A stretch of 64,000 nucleotides of DNA from NCBI GenBank assembly GCA_900764045.1, contig CAAFMN010000085.1:82127-146126 (forward strand), read 5' to 3'. The notes below the pieces were generated by a model. The model made no database searches, was not told the origin of the DNA, and saw only the letters and a program-made list of their open reading frames with translations. The position numbers were made by a program, and so were the translations under genes. The DNA is from Clostridia bacterium. GTDB taxonomy: Bacteria; Bacillota; Clostridia; Lachnospirales; Bianqueaceae. This document shows, in pieces, positions 34,776 to 43,519 of the stretch (its first letter is position 1; the number at the start of each line of letters is the position of its first letter).

Positions 34776-36326
34776 TCAGTACCCCCTTTTGATGCTTAAC
34801 TTCAAATCCAATCCGAATACATCCCGGATATATTCCTCAAAGCTGTGCAGCTTCCAGATCTCCAATGTCGCGTTCTCTCTGGCTGCTGCTGAGATTCCAA
34901 GGCAGCCTCCATGGACACTGACTTTCACATTTTTCAATTTTCCTTTATGGCTGTAATCCATCGCGTTCGCTAAGCGAAGGATTCCCGTGAGTTTTGCAAT
35001 GGCAAGACGATTCTTACGGCCGAACTGCATGAAGTCCACATCGTCCTCATACACGCTTCCTCCCTCATGGAAGCGCACCATCATAGCAATCATACTTTGC
35101 TCCTCCGCACTGATCCCGGTAAATTCCGCAGAACCAACAATCGTCGCTGAATGCGCCGCATGATCGCTTAATCCTAAGAACTTTCCGGAATCATGAAGAA
35201 GAATACCAATCTGAAGCATCAGGTGGTGCCTTTCATTGAGTCCATGCGCCTTACTGAGCGCGCCGAATAAGAGTTCCGCATACTCCTGCACCTGTCTTGC
35301 ATGCTCCATATCACAGTGGAACATCCGTGCCAACATCCTGGTATAGGAGAGAATATCCTCAAAAGATTGCATACGCTGCAGCCTGTTTTGCTGCGTTCCC
35401 GCCAATTCCCACAGCACGCCGTCGGACAGTCCCGCGAAAGAGAACAATATCTCGTTCGCCCTGGTAATGCCGCAGAAGGTATGTATGATCAGCATGCTGG
35501 GGACGATGAGTTCCGCCCTCTCCTGCTCCATTCCGTACTTTTCCGCAATATCTCTGGATGACATCCCAAGGATCGTCTGATAGACTTCTTCAAAACGGTT
35601 CGTTCCGATTCTGCCCCATTGTACGTCTCCGATCTCTTCCTTACCGCATATACGATATACATTTTCACTGACGCCGCCGCTCACAAGATAGTGTTCGTAT
35701 TTTTCTTCAACCTCTTCCCGAAGGATGAAATCCGTATTGCTTATCATAAATTCTTCCATGACCTGTGGGAACCGGAGCGTCTGCGCCTCAATCGACGCCA
35801 GCATCTGCCGTACTCGAAGCGCGCCGATCTGAGTACTCTGGCTAAAGGCTAATCCTGACGAATCAAACGCGGCAATCTGCATGGTTCCTGAACCTATATG
35901 GGTATATAATAGTCCCTGCGCCGACCGTTTTCGAAAATCCGGCACCGCCGCGAAAGCCGCCTGTCTTGTTAGATAGCGCTCCTCCGAATGGTTCAGAATC
36001 TCAATCGTATATCCGGTCCGCACACGGATCTGTTCAATCACATAATCTCGGTTGGCTGCCTCCCGCATGGCCGTCGTCGCGACGACACGCTTTTCCCGTA
36101 CCTTATACTCCCGCATCAGTCGCTTGAATCCGGAGAGGACCTGGCACACCTCATCAATCATTTCCGGCGAGATTCTTCCCTTAGAGAATGTATCCCGTCC
36201 AATAGCTACCGACCGGACGACATTTTCCAACACCTGCGTCTCGCCCGATTCCATAAGCTGTATAATCTTTAAGCGGATGGATGCCGAACCGATATCAATC
36301 GCTCCGATGGTTCTATACTTCTGCAT
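34776..36326 (-). CDS. ppx: Ppx/GppA exopolyphosphatase with C-terminal HD domain
   Basis: The 516-residue protein has the actin-like ASKHA fold of Ppx/GppA (AIDIGSASIRLKI, VVATTAMREAANRD, THIGSGTMQIAAF replacing the usual DIGGGS) and a C-terminal HD domain (LLHDSGKFLGLSDHAAHSA). It removes terminal phosphate from polyphosphate or pppGpp. The conserved DIGGGSxE loop is altered to HIGSGTMQ, so activity may differ. ATG at 36326 has AGGAGG nine bases upstream inside tadA; overlap with tadA is 14 bases. Confidence 0.9.
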   Translation of the reverse strand: MQKYRTIGAIDIGSASIRLKIIQLMESGETQVLENVVRSVAIGRDTFSKGRISPEMIDEVCQVLSGFKRLMREYKVREKRVVATTAMREAANRDYVIEQIRVRTGYTIEILNHSEERYLTRQAAFAAVPDFRKRSAQGLLYTHIGSGTMQIAAFDSSGLAFSQSTQIGALRVRQMLASIEAQTLRFPQVMEEFMISNTDFILREEVEEKYEHYLVSGGVSENVYRICGKEEIGDVQWGRIGTNRFEEVYQTILGMSSRDIAEKYGMEQERAELIVPSMLIIHTFCGITRANEILFSFAGLSDGVLWELAGTQQNRLQRMQSFEDILSYTRMLARMFHCDMEHARQVQEYAELLFGALSKAHGLNERHHLMLQIGILLHDSGKFLGLSDHAAHSATIVGSAEFTGISAEEQSMIAMMVRFHEGGSVYEDDVDFMQFGRKNRLAIAKLTGILRLANAMDYSHKGKLKNVKVSVHGGCLGISAAARENATLEIWKLHSFEEYIRDVFGLDLKLSIKRGY

Positions 36327-36834
36327 TCTGTGACTCCTCCTGCCTCTGTATCCGTTCTCTGCGCCGAAGTTTCTCAAAAAAGCTTCGCATAAGGCCGGCG
36401 CTTTCTTCCTCCAGAACTCCGCGGCATACCTGTGCGCGATGATTGAACCCTGTGTGCTCTAATAAATTCAGAATGGAACCGGCACATCCCGCCTTGGGAT
36501 TCATAGCTCCAATTACAACTTTCGGAATTCTTGCCTGAACGATGGCTCCGGCACACATCGGACAAGGCTCCAGTGTTACGTAAAGTGTAGTATTCTCCAG
36601 CCGCCAATCTCCCATAAAATCCGCCGCCTGATGGATTGCCTCGATCTCCGCATGCGCCAGCGGACTTCCCAATGCGTTTCTTCGGTTATAGCCCCGCCCG
36701 ATAATCTGTCCCTGATAGACAATCACCGCGCCAATCGGCGTATCCTCTGCTTCAGCGGCTTTTCTGGCGAGCCGCAGTGCTTCCTGCATATATTCTATAT
36801 CCTCTTGCTGCTCTTCCACATCCGCCGCCCCCAT
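36313..36834 (-). CDS. tadA: tRNA-specific adenosine deaminase TadA
   Basis: The 173-residue cytidine-deaminase-fold protein has the zinc site HAE (His61, Glu63) and PCPMC (Cys91, Cys94). It makes inosine at the wobble position of tRNA-Arg(ACG). It is the first gene of the long minus-strand string. The ribosome binding site of the first ATG is weak; ATG at 36789 with AGAGGA upstream is an alternative that would still leave the domain intact. Confidence 0.93.
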   Translation of the reverse strand: MGAADVEEQQEDIEYMQEALRLARKAAEAEDTPIGAVIVYQGQIIGRGYNRRNALGSPLAHAEIEAIHQAADFMGDWRLENTTLYVTLEPCPMCAGAIVQARIPKVVIGAMNPKAGCAGSILNLLEHTGFNHRAQVCRGVLEEESAGLMRSFFEKLRRRERIQRQEESQNAEV

Positions 36835-36913
36835 TTCTCTCTATATGTATATCAGTTTTATTCTATCACAATCTGTCTTCTTATGCAACCTTGAATACGA
36901 ATCCCGAAAGAAG

Positions 36914-38023
36914 TCACTGCAACCCCAAAAGCATCGCGTATCGCGTACTGTACCAGGCGACAGCGTCTTCAAAATCGCTCAGAAATACCGAGGGATCGTA
37001 TTCCAAAAGCCCCAGTTCTACACAAAAACCAGGCCGATTATACCGCATACGGAACCAGTTTTCAAATCCGCCGCCATAGCGTACCGGATCCGAAGTCGCA
37101 TCCGGTAGATAAAAGCCGCAAACTTCCTCCAAAAGCTCTGCCAATTCCGCATCGCCGGGCACGCTTCCGCTATAGGTATCCTGCCAATACACACAGTGAC
37201 CATAATTATGAAACGAAAACATTCTCTCAAAATCATGTTCCTCACACAGCTGTATGAGAGCCTGCGTCTCCGGTTCCGACGCTTCATAAGGTCCCTTCGA
37301 CATTGCGGCATCCGGCTGCGTTCCGCCTTCTGCTTCTTCCCACGCGATCGGGAAATTCCGGTTCAGATTGGCTCCGTTGCCATTGCAGGAATAATCGTAC
37401 CTTGCTGCCTCCAGATCAGGACATGTCCACAACGGCGTCTCTTCATGATTACTGATCTCAAAGCCATCCGGATTGGTCATCGGAACAATGTAAAATGTAT
37501 AATTCTGCAGAATCTCTGCAATATTATATCCGCCATAGCTTTCCCAGGCCGCTGCCGTCTCCGTATACTCCCTAAGGCAGCGCATCATATAATTTACTGT
37601 ACTGAATTCACAGCCATGGATCGCTGCGACATAGAGGACCTCTGCCTCTCCATTGCCCAGTTTCACGAGCGGAATCTCTCTCCCCATAGCACTATATCCC
37701 AGCGTATCCAGTCTCACCAGTTCCGGATACAGAATACTTAATTCGGCCAATTCCTCCATCATTCCGGTATAAGTATACATCTGTTCCATCCCAGGCTCCG
37801 GCACGGAATCCTCCGTGCTCGAATCTTCCGCACTGAAATCTTCTACATAAGAAATATCCGGAATACTCTCGTTTTCTCCATATTCCGGCGCTGAGTCCAG
37901 CTCCGAGCTTTCCTCATCCAAGTATTGCCGAATCCTGTCCTCCCACTCACCAAGAGAGCTGTAGCATCCGCCGAACGCGAAAAACAGCAACATTGTCAAA
38001 ACGATCCATACCCACTTTTTCAT
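36914..38023 (-). CDS. M14-family zinc carboxypeptidase lipoprotein
   Basis: The 369-residue protein has a lipobox FAFGGC, an acidic Ser/Glu-rich linker (about 30-85), and an M14 carboxypeptidase domain with the zinc motif HGCE (AAIHGCEFSTVNYM), the NPDGFE and ANLNRNFP segments that bind the substrate carboxylate, the third zinc ligand in SFHNYGH and the catalytic Glu in CVELG. A D,L- or L,D-endopeptidase role on cell-wall peptides is plausible. ATG at 38023 follows GGGGG eight bases upstream. Confidence 0.9.
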   Translation of the reverse strand: MKKWVWIVLTMLLFFAFGGCYSSLGEWEDRIRQYLDEESSELDSAPEYGENESIPDISYVEDFSAEDSSTEDSVPEPGMEQMYTYTGMMEELAELSILYPELVRLDTLGYSAMGREIPLVKLGNGEAEVLYVAAIHGCEFSTVNYMMRCLREYTETAAAWESYGGYNIAEILQNYTFYIVPMTNPDGFEISNHEETPLWTCPDLEAARYDYSCNGNGANLNRNFPIAWEEAEGGTQPDAAMSKGPYEASEPETQALIQLCEEHDFERMFSFHNYGHCVYWQDTYSGSVPGDAELAELLEEVCGFYLPDATSDPVRYGGGFENWFRMRYNRPGFCVELGLLEYDPSVFLSDFEDAVAWYSTRYAMLLGLQ

Positions 38024-38108
38024 ATCGGATTCCCCCATCCTTGTGATTCTTCCTCTTAACTATACCATGGGTATTTCTTATATACTTAACTTTTCCCTTA
38101 ATATTTTC

Positions 38109-39215
38109 TTACGTTCCTGCTTTCTGTAAACGGTTTAATAACACCGTAAACTCTGTATACTGATCATTGCTGACAACACTGATCTCTCCGTGGTGCAGCT
38201 CTACCAATTGTTTTGCGATTGCGAGTCCCAGTCCCGCGCCGCCTCCATTTGTGCCACGCGAAGGATCTACCCGATAAAATTTTTCAAAAAGCCGTTGAAG
38301 CTTCTGCGGCGGGATCCTGTCTCCGGCGTTTCTGACACTGACTCTGATCTGCTTTTCATTCTGTAGGGCGCTTAAGACGATCGCAGTCCCCTCATGACTA
38401 TAGCTGATGGCGTTTCTCAGAAGATTATCAAACACCCGCGCAAGCTTATCCGCGTCTCCCATCACCTTTAATCCGGCTTCAATATGCTGTTCCAATACCA
38501 GATTTTTCGCCGCGAAAGACGGATAGAACTCATCGGAAATCTGATATAGCATCATCGTCAGATCCAGAGGCGCTTCGGAGAGCTCAATGGATTGCAGATT
38601 AAACCGCGTAATCTCAAAAAACTCATCGATCAACTGTTCCAAGCGGTATGCCTTATTCAATGCTATTCCCGTATATTTGGCTCTTAACTCTGGAGTCAGC
38701 TCCGGCGCTTCAGACAGCAGTGACAAATACCCTACAATGGATGTCAGGGGTGTCTTAAGATCATGCGCCAGATAAACCACCAGATCATTCTTACGCTGTT
38801 CCGCCTCCTTGGCAATCTGAGAACTGCGGAAGATCGAATACTGAATATCCTTCAGCTGAATTTCCGTACTCTTCAAACGCTCCGGATAACTTGAGACTTC
38901 TTTCTCCGGCATCAACAGAACATTTAAGTCCCGATTGATCTGCTCTGAATACTTCGCACAGAAATAAATTCTGCGTACCGCAATCGCAAGCACCACCAGA
39001 AAGTAAACAATTCCGGCCACCACAATCCATACGTTTGAAAGCCAGTAATAGCTCTCTACAGGCAGGATCCCGTAGAGAAAGTTTGTGATTGGTGTCTGCA
39101 GCACGGTTTGATACAGCCAGAGCATGATTATACAAAATGCACTCCAAAGCAGCAGATACAAAAAGAAGCGCCATATCTGTCCCTTGGCGAAATTGACCTT
39201 TTTATCCTTTTTCAA
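38109..39215 (-). CDS. VanS-like sensor histidine kinase
   Basis: The 368-residue kinase has two transmembrane helices (about 12-35 and 58-80), an H-box LAHDLKTPLTSIVGYLSLL, N-box DNLLRNAISYS and G-boxes GAGLGLAIAKQLVELH. The H-box and following sequence are of the VanS type, which also includes kinases that respond to cell-envelope or peptide signals without vancomycin resistance. No vanHAX genes are nearby. It overlaps its response regulator by 14 bases. Confidence 0.92.
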   Translation of the reverse strand: MKKDKKVNFAKGQIWRFFLYLLLWSAFCIIMLWLYQTVLQTPITNFLYGILPVESYYWLSNVWIVVAGIVYFLVVLAIAVRRIYFCAKYSEQINRDLNVLLMPEKEVSSYPERLKSTEIQLKDIQYSIFRSSQIAKEAEQRKNDLVVYLAHDLKTPLTSIVGYLSLLSEAPELTPELRAKYTGIALNKAYRLEQLIDEFFEITRFNLQSIELSEAPLDLTMMLYQISDEFYPSFAAKNLVLEQHIEAGLKVMGDADKLARVFDNLLRNAISYSHEGTAIVLSALQNEKQIRVSVRNAGDRIPPQKLQRLFEKFYRVDPSRGTNGGGAGLGLAIAKQLVELHHGEISVVSNDQYTEFTVLLNRLQKAGT

Positions 39216-39900
39216 CTTTGTACCCCACGCCCCAAACCGTCTTGATCCAGCGAGGCTTTCTGGCCGGTTCCCCCAGCTTTTCCCGAAGGCGTCGGATATG
39301 AACCATCACCGTATTGTTGCAATCCAGATATTTTTCCTGCCATACCTGCTCGAAAAGCTCCTCCGAAGAGACGACCTGTCCCTGATTCTCACATAAAACC
39401 CATAGAATTTTAAATTCGATCGGAGTTAAAGAAATCTTCTTTCCGTATAAGAGGCATTCATGCGTAGCCCGATTCATTATGAGTCCGCCCAGATCCAACC
39501 CATCCTGATCTTCCACTGTAGCCGCTCCGCTGTAACGTTTGGCTCTTCTAAGCTGCGCCTTTACCCTCGCCATCAGTTCCAACGGATTAAATGGTTTGGT
39601 TACGTAATCATCCGCTCCCAGGCTCAGGCCATTGATCTTATCCATATCCTCCCCTCTCGCTGTCAGCATGATGATGGGATAGGTATGACGCTCCCGAATT
39701 CGGCAGCATATATCAAAACCGGACAGATCCGGCAGCATGATATCCAAAATGGCCAGATCCGGCTGATTCTGTTCAATCGCCGTAAGCGCTTCCTTGCCAT
39801 TATAGCACTTAATCACCTGGAATCCTTCATTGGACAGGTAGACCTCCAGAAGATCCGTGATCTCCCGTTCATCGTCCACCACCAATATCTTTTCCTGCAT
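39202..39900 (-). CDS. VanR-like OmpR-family response regulator
   Basis: The 232-residue protein has a receiver domain (ILVVDDEREI, phosphoacceptor Asp in LAILDIMLPD, Lys in VTKPFNP) and a winged-helix DNA-binding domain (NNTVMVHIRRLREKLGEP, VWGVGYKVE). ATG at 39900 has AAGGGGGG seven bases upstream and fits the family start MQEKILVVDD. It is the partner of the overlapping kinase; the M14 lipoprotein downstream could be a target by position. Confidence 0.93.
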   Translation of the reverse strand: MQEKILVVDDEREITDLLEVYLSNEGFQVIKCYNGKEALTAIEQNQPDLAILDIMLPDLSGFDICCRIRERHTYPIIMLTARGEDMDKINGLSLGADDYVTKPFNPLELMARVKAQLRRAKRYSGAATVEDQDGLDLGGLIMNRATHECLLYGKKISLTPIEFKILWVLCENQGQVVSSEELFEQVWQEKYLDCNNTVMVHIRRLREKLGEPARKPRWIKTVWGVGYKVEKG

Positions 39901-39923
39901 GGATGTCCCCCCTTTCTGCGGAT

Positions 39924-40340
39924 TTATTTTTTTCGGAATACGATCCATTTACTGAATACATAATTCATAATGATCACCAGAATATTGCTGATGATCTTGA
40001 CCGGCATCGCCGGGAAGGCTACGATCCATCCGGTAAACGCCAGCAAAAAGACTGTATCGAAAACGCCTGAGAAAATTCTGGCTGATACAAAGGTTGCGAA
40101 TTCCCACAGCATTTTCCTGCCGCTCCATCCCTGACTGCGGAACACAAAAAGCTTGTTGGTTACAAACGCGAACAAAACGCCCGCAATCCACGCTACGGTA
40201 TTGGAAACGACTTTATCGATTCCCATCCATTCGTACATTACATAAAAGACAACCAAATTCAAAAGCGTTGTCAGTCCCCCGAAAACCAGATACCAGAAGG
40301 TTTCCCGATACTTTTCATAAAGTTTGCGAAGCTGTATCAT
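39924..40340 (-). CDS. GtrA-family membrane protein
   Basis: A 138-residue four-helix GtrA protein (WYLVFGGLTTLLNLVVFYVMY, NTVAWIAGVLFAFVTNKLFVF, NYVFSKWIVFRK). GtrA proteins help flip bactoprenol-linked sugars in cell-surface glycosylation. It overlaps the YfhO-type gene by four bases. Confidence 0.9.
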   Translation of the reverse strand: MIQLRKLYEKYRETFWYLVFGGLTTLLNLVVFYVMYEWMGIDKVVSNTVAWIAGVLFAFVTNKLFVFRSQGWSGRKMLWEFATFVSARIFSGVFDTVFLLAFTGWIVAFPAMPVKIISNILVIIMNYVFSKWIVFRKK

Positions 40341-42883
40341 CTCTTGGTAACTCTCCTCTTATAGATCCCGCTGCCGCACCAGTAAACCGCCAGCAGAATC
40401 CCACCGGCGATACTGATTATACACCCTGTACGAAGTCCTGGTGTATGATAATAGAAACGGATCGTATTCTCTCCCGCTTCCGCCCGAACCGCCATAAAAC
40501 CGATCTGGACTTTTTCCACATCGACCGGCACGCCGTTTACTTCTGCTGTCCATCCTTCCTCATATGGAACACTGAAGAAAACCAGATTTTCCTTGGAGAG
40601 CGTGATCTGTGCGGTAAATCCTGTATTATCATAACTGAAAACATCGGCCGATTCCGCCGCGCGGGCTGCACAGTCCTCGACATACGCGGATTCTGTATAG
40701 GAAAAACCGGTATCCAACCCTGCCTCCTGCATGAGGCCCCCATACTTCTCCGCCTGTTCATCACTCAAAATCAATGCTTTCAGCATCAATTTATCCCGAT
40801 TGGATTTGGAGATTTTATCGGCTGTCGACTGCAGCATATACGTATCATAAGTGAAGCCCATCGGAATGTAATTCTCATTCTCCCATACGGCAAACCCAGC
40901 CATATCATATAAATACTTATATCCCGGCATCTTGGTATCCGGATTCTCCGCCGTGGTATCTCCAAAGATATCCGAACGGTAATCGATTCGATCGCAGAAG
41001 TATTTTACTGAGAAAAGGGAACGGGAAGCATACCGTTTATAATCCATCTTCGAATTCACATCCCGCTTGTCTCCGATGTATTCATAATAGTTCATAATCG
41101 AAACCGGTACAATACTGTGGAAGGCATGCATATCCGGCACTTGCCAGAACATTCCCATATTGATAAAAGAATCATCGTTATCGATACGGAAAAACTGCTG
41201 TGTTTCCGGAAAATGAATCTTGTCCTGGCCCTGGATCGCGTCCGGAATAATATACCCCTTGGTGTCAAAGGAACGTGTCTTACCATAAATAATATAATAA
41301 TTGCCGTATAGCATTCCAAATACGCAGACCGCGATCAGCAGGTAATTGGCGAAAAGTTTTGGCCTAAGTTTCCGATGACGAAGAATCCTGTACAGAACGT
41401 AAAAGGATACAATGCATGTCAGCGCCATGATAACAAAAGGTATCGTAAAACTCTTATTATAGATTCCTAGCTCCACAACCTCCTGTTCCTGCTCCTGCAT
41501 CTCGATTGTAGTATTGCCGGACTCATCCGTTACCTCCACGGGGACATCCGTCGTCTGTTTCTCAAGCTTTGGCGTCAGAAGCATAGCGAAAATAACAATC
41601 AGCGTAAAGACGGTTGTTATCTTCCATCCATCCTTCAGCTGCTGCTCACTGCCCTGATCCAAAGTGAGTACCGTTGCCAATACCAACATCATCACCAGCA
41701 TAAAATACCAGCGGGCATAATAAGAATCGTTCATCATCGTAAACATGCTGTTTAGTCCCGGTATCATCGCTATTACAAACAGCAGCAGCACAAAGGACTT
41801 CAGCCAATGCTTATGATTTTCCCGCAAAAAGGCGATCACGCCGCACATGCTGAATATGGGGATATACGCCTGAACCGATGTCCAACGCATATAAGAATCA
41901 GTAATCAGAATCGGCTGAGAAGGCAATTCCGGCGGGAAAAAGAAGCTCAGCAAAATAACCCACGGTTTGCGTTCATAATCATAAATCCAAAAATCATAGC
42001 CTGTTAAAAATCCGCTGGACCTCGGATTCTGAAGCATCACGATCAGAGACGGCAACAGGAGGAAGGCACTGATCATAAACCCTAATATGGCCTCAAATCC
42101 CACTGCCAGAAATCTCTTAAATGTGGTCTTATAGCCGCCCATCCAGACCTTGACCAGAAAATACAGCACCATAAAAACGGCTTCTCCGGCAAAAAAGACA
42201 TAGTTTACCAGGGCGTTGATCGCAACCGCCAACGCGAAAACACCCCGCGTATTATTTTCAACCAGTTCGTCCATTCCGATCAGCATCAGCGGAAAGAAGA
42301 CCATAACGTCCAGAAAATGATTAAAGAACGTATTGTACATCGTATAGCCGGAAAAAGCGTACAAAAGTCCTCCTAATATGGCAAATTCCGCGTTTTTAAC
42401 ATATCGGCGCAGCCATGCGGTCGCCGTCATGGACATGGTCGCATACTTCAGCATCAGAAGCGGTCCCATCAGATAAGGAACCCAGTCGTTGGGAAACGGC
42501 AGTGTCAGCCAGAAAAACGGGCTGCCTAAAAGATAAAACGAATAGGACGCGATAAAGTTGGCTCCCAGGTCTGTATACCAGTTCCACCCAAGATTTCCGG
42601 AACGGACCGCCGCATGTGCCAGCTTATAAAACGGTACTTGCTGCGAATTAAAATCGCCGAGAAACAAAAAATATCCTTCATCCCATATAATGGATGGTAA
42701 AAACATCACAACCGCCGTAATCAATGCAATCAGAAAGCTTTTCAGCAGCAAGTGCCGTCCATTGCAAATGTTGAACAAATCCTGATCGATCAGCGGCTTT
42801 TTGTTCTTTTTCTTTTTTTCTTCTACCGCAGGCTGTACCGGCCCCTCTTCCGATACAACAACGCTCTGCTCATTTAGTTCCAT
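40337..42883 (-). CDS. YfhO-family large membrane protein (surface glycosylation)
   Basis: An 848-residue protein with about 13 helices, the YfhO-type first loop (FLGDFNSQQVPFYKLAHAAVRSGNLGWNW region) and a C-terminal extracytoplasmic beta domain ending in a last helix (PGLRTGCIISIAGGILLAVYW). YfhO proteins are GT-C-like and in Bacillus and Listeria are linked to lipoteichoic acid or wall glycosylation. Coupled to gtrA, which fits lipid-linked sugar transfer. Sequence alone does not give the sugar. Confidence 0.88.
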   Translation of the reverse strand: MELNEQSVVVSEEGPVQPAVEEKKKKNKKPLIDQDLFNICNGRHLLLKSFLIALITAVVMFLPSIIWDEGYFLFLGDFNSQQVPFYKLAHAAVRSGNLGWNWYTDLGANFIASYSFYLLGSPFFWLTLPFPNDWVPYLMGPLLMLKYATMSMTATAWLRRYVKNAEFAILGGLLYAFSGYTMYNTFFNHFLDVMVFFPLMLIGMDELVENNTRGVFALAVAINALVNYVFFAGEAVFMVLYFLVKVWMGGYKTTFKRFLAVGFEAILGFMISAFLLLPSLIVMLQNPRSSGFLTGYDFWIYDYERKPWVILLSFFFPPELPSQPILITDSYMRWTSVQAYIPIFSMCGVIAFLRENHKHWLKSFVLLLFVIAMIPGLNSMFTMMNDSYYARWYFMLVMMLVLATVLTLDQGSEQQLKDGWKITTVFTLIVIFAMLLTPKLEKQTTDVPVEVTDESGNTTIEMQEQEQEVVELGIYNKSFTIPFVIMALTCIVSFYVLYRILRHRKLRPKLFANYLLIAVCVFGMLYGNYYIIYGKTRSFDTKGYIIPDAIQGQDKIHFPETQQFFRIDNDDSFINMGMFWQVPDMHAFHSIVPVSIMNYYEYIGDKRDVNSKMDYKRYASRSLFSVKYFCDRIDYRSDIFGDTTAENPDTKMPGYKYLYDMAGFAVWENENYIPMGFTYDTYMLQSTADKISKSNRDKLMLKALILSDEQAEKYGGLMQEAGLDTGFSYTESAYVEDCAARAAESADVFSYDNTGFTAQITLSKENLVFFSVPYEEGWTAEVNGVPVDVEKVQIGFMAVRAEAGENTIRFYYHTPGLRTGCIISIAGGILLAVYWCGSGIYKRRVTKR

Positions 42884-42971
42884 CCCTCTTATTCTCCCCT
42901 CGTTGTTATTCTACATACTAAATTATAACATTGCCACATGCAAAAATCAAGTTTTCCCCTCTTTTCCATAC

Positions 42972-43004
42972 AAAAAAGCCGCCACAATGAAGTGACGGCT
43001 TTTT
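42972..43004 (-). terminator. Terminator of the feo operon
   Basis: AAAAAGCCGCCAC pairs with GTGACGGCTTTTT with one mismatch; flanked by A and T runs on both sides. It follows the small membrane gene on the minus strand. Confidence 0.75.
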
Positions 43005-43028
43005 ATTGATTTTATCGCACCGACTGCT

Positions 43029-43130
43029 TTATCCACGTCTTTTCCACGCCAGCTTTTTGCAATAGCGACGCAAGGCTACAACACCGATATATAAGAGAAC
43101 CAATCCTATCGCTGCGATAACTGTAGCCAT
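43029..43130 (-). CDS. 33-residue membrane peptide at the end of the feo operon
   Basis: Too short for a usual gene search. The ATG at 43128-43130 shares a base with the TAA of the DtxR-like gene (TAATG), and GGAGG lies just upstream. The product MATVIAAIGLVLLYIGVVAL then RRYCKKLAWKRRG has one hydrophobic helix and a basic tail with a single Cys. Position matches the FeoB-associated small Cys-rich membrane proteins of Firmicutes, but the Cys-rich tail is missing. Likely translated because of the coupling; function unknown. Confidence 0.6.
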   Translation of the reverse strand: MATVIAAIGLVLLYIGVVALRRYCKKLAWKRRG

Positions 43131-43519
43131 TATGCCTCCCTCTGCTCCTGCCAGTAATGCTCTATTCCCTGGCACAATTGCGGCGCGCTGTGATTCTCGC
43201 TGCCAAGTAACGTCAAAGCATTATCCTGTGCCGCTTCCTCATCGAGATGCAATACATCCCGCATGAAAGTATACAGCACCTCATACTGCTTCTCGTACTC
43301 TCCTACCGTTTTCTTTCCCAGTTCTGTCATCTGAGAAAATCCATGCTCATTCTGCGTAATCAACCCATACTGCCGCAGTTTGCAAAACATACTGTGAACA
43401 CTCGGCTTACTGACCTTGAGTACTTCCGCAACCTCGGAGAGCTTTACAGTTCGGTCACTTCCCAGCTGATACAGAACGCGCATATATCGAATCTGAATCG
43501 CTGTAAGTGGGATCATCAT
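43130..43519 (-). CDS. DtxR/MntR-family metalloregulator
   Basis: The 129-residue protein has a winged helix (TAIQIRYMRVLYQL, VKLSEVAEVLKVSKPSVHSMFCKLRQYGLI, MTELGK) and a short helical dimer/metal domain (TFMRDVLHLDEEAAQDNALTLLGSENHSAPQLCQGIEHY), as in MntR-like DtxR proteins lacking the SH3 domain. The ATG at 43519 shares a base with the feoB stop. It probably represses this feo operon, and the shared operator at three promoters in the window would be its target; that link is inferred. Confidence 0.85.
   Translation of the reverse strand: MMIPLTAIQIRYMRVLYQLGSDRTVKLSEVAEVLKVSKPSVHSMFCKLRQYGLITQNEHGFSQMTELGKKTVGEYEKQYEVLYTFMRDVLHLDEEAAQDNALTLLGSENHSAPQLCQGIEHYWQEQREA

Noticed and set aside
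39202..39900. Vancomycin-resistance cluster
   Set aside because: Only VanR/VanS-like proteins are present; there is no vanH, ligase or vanX gene in the window.
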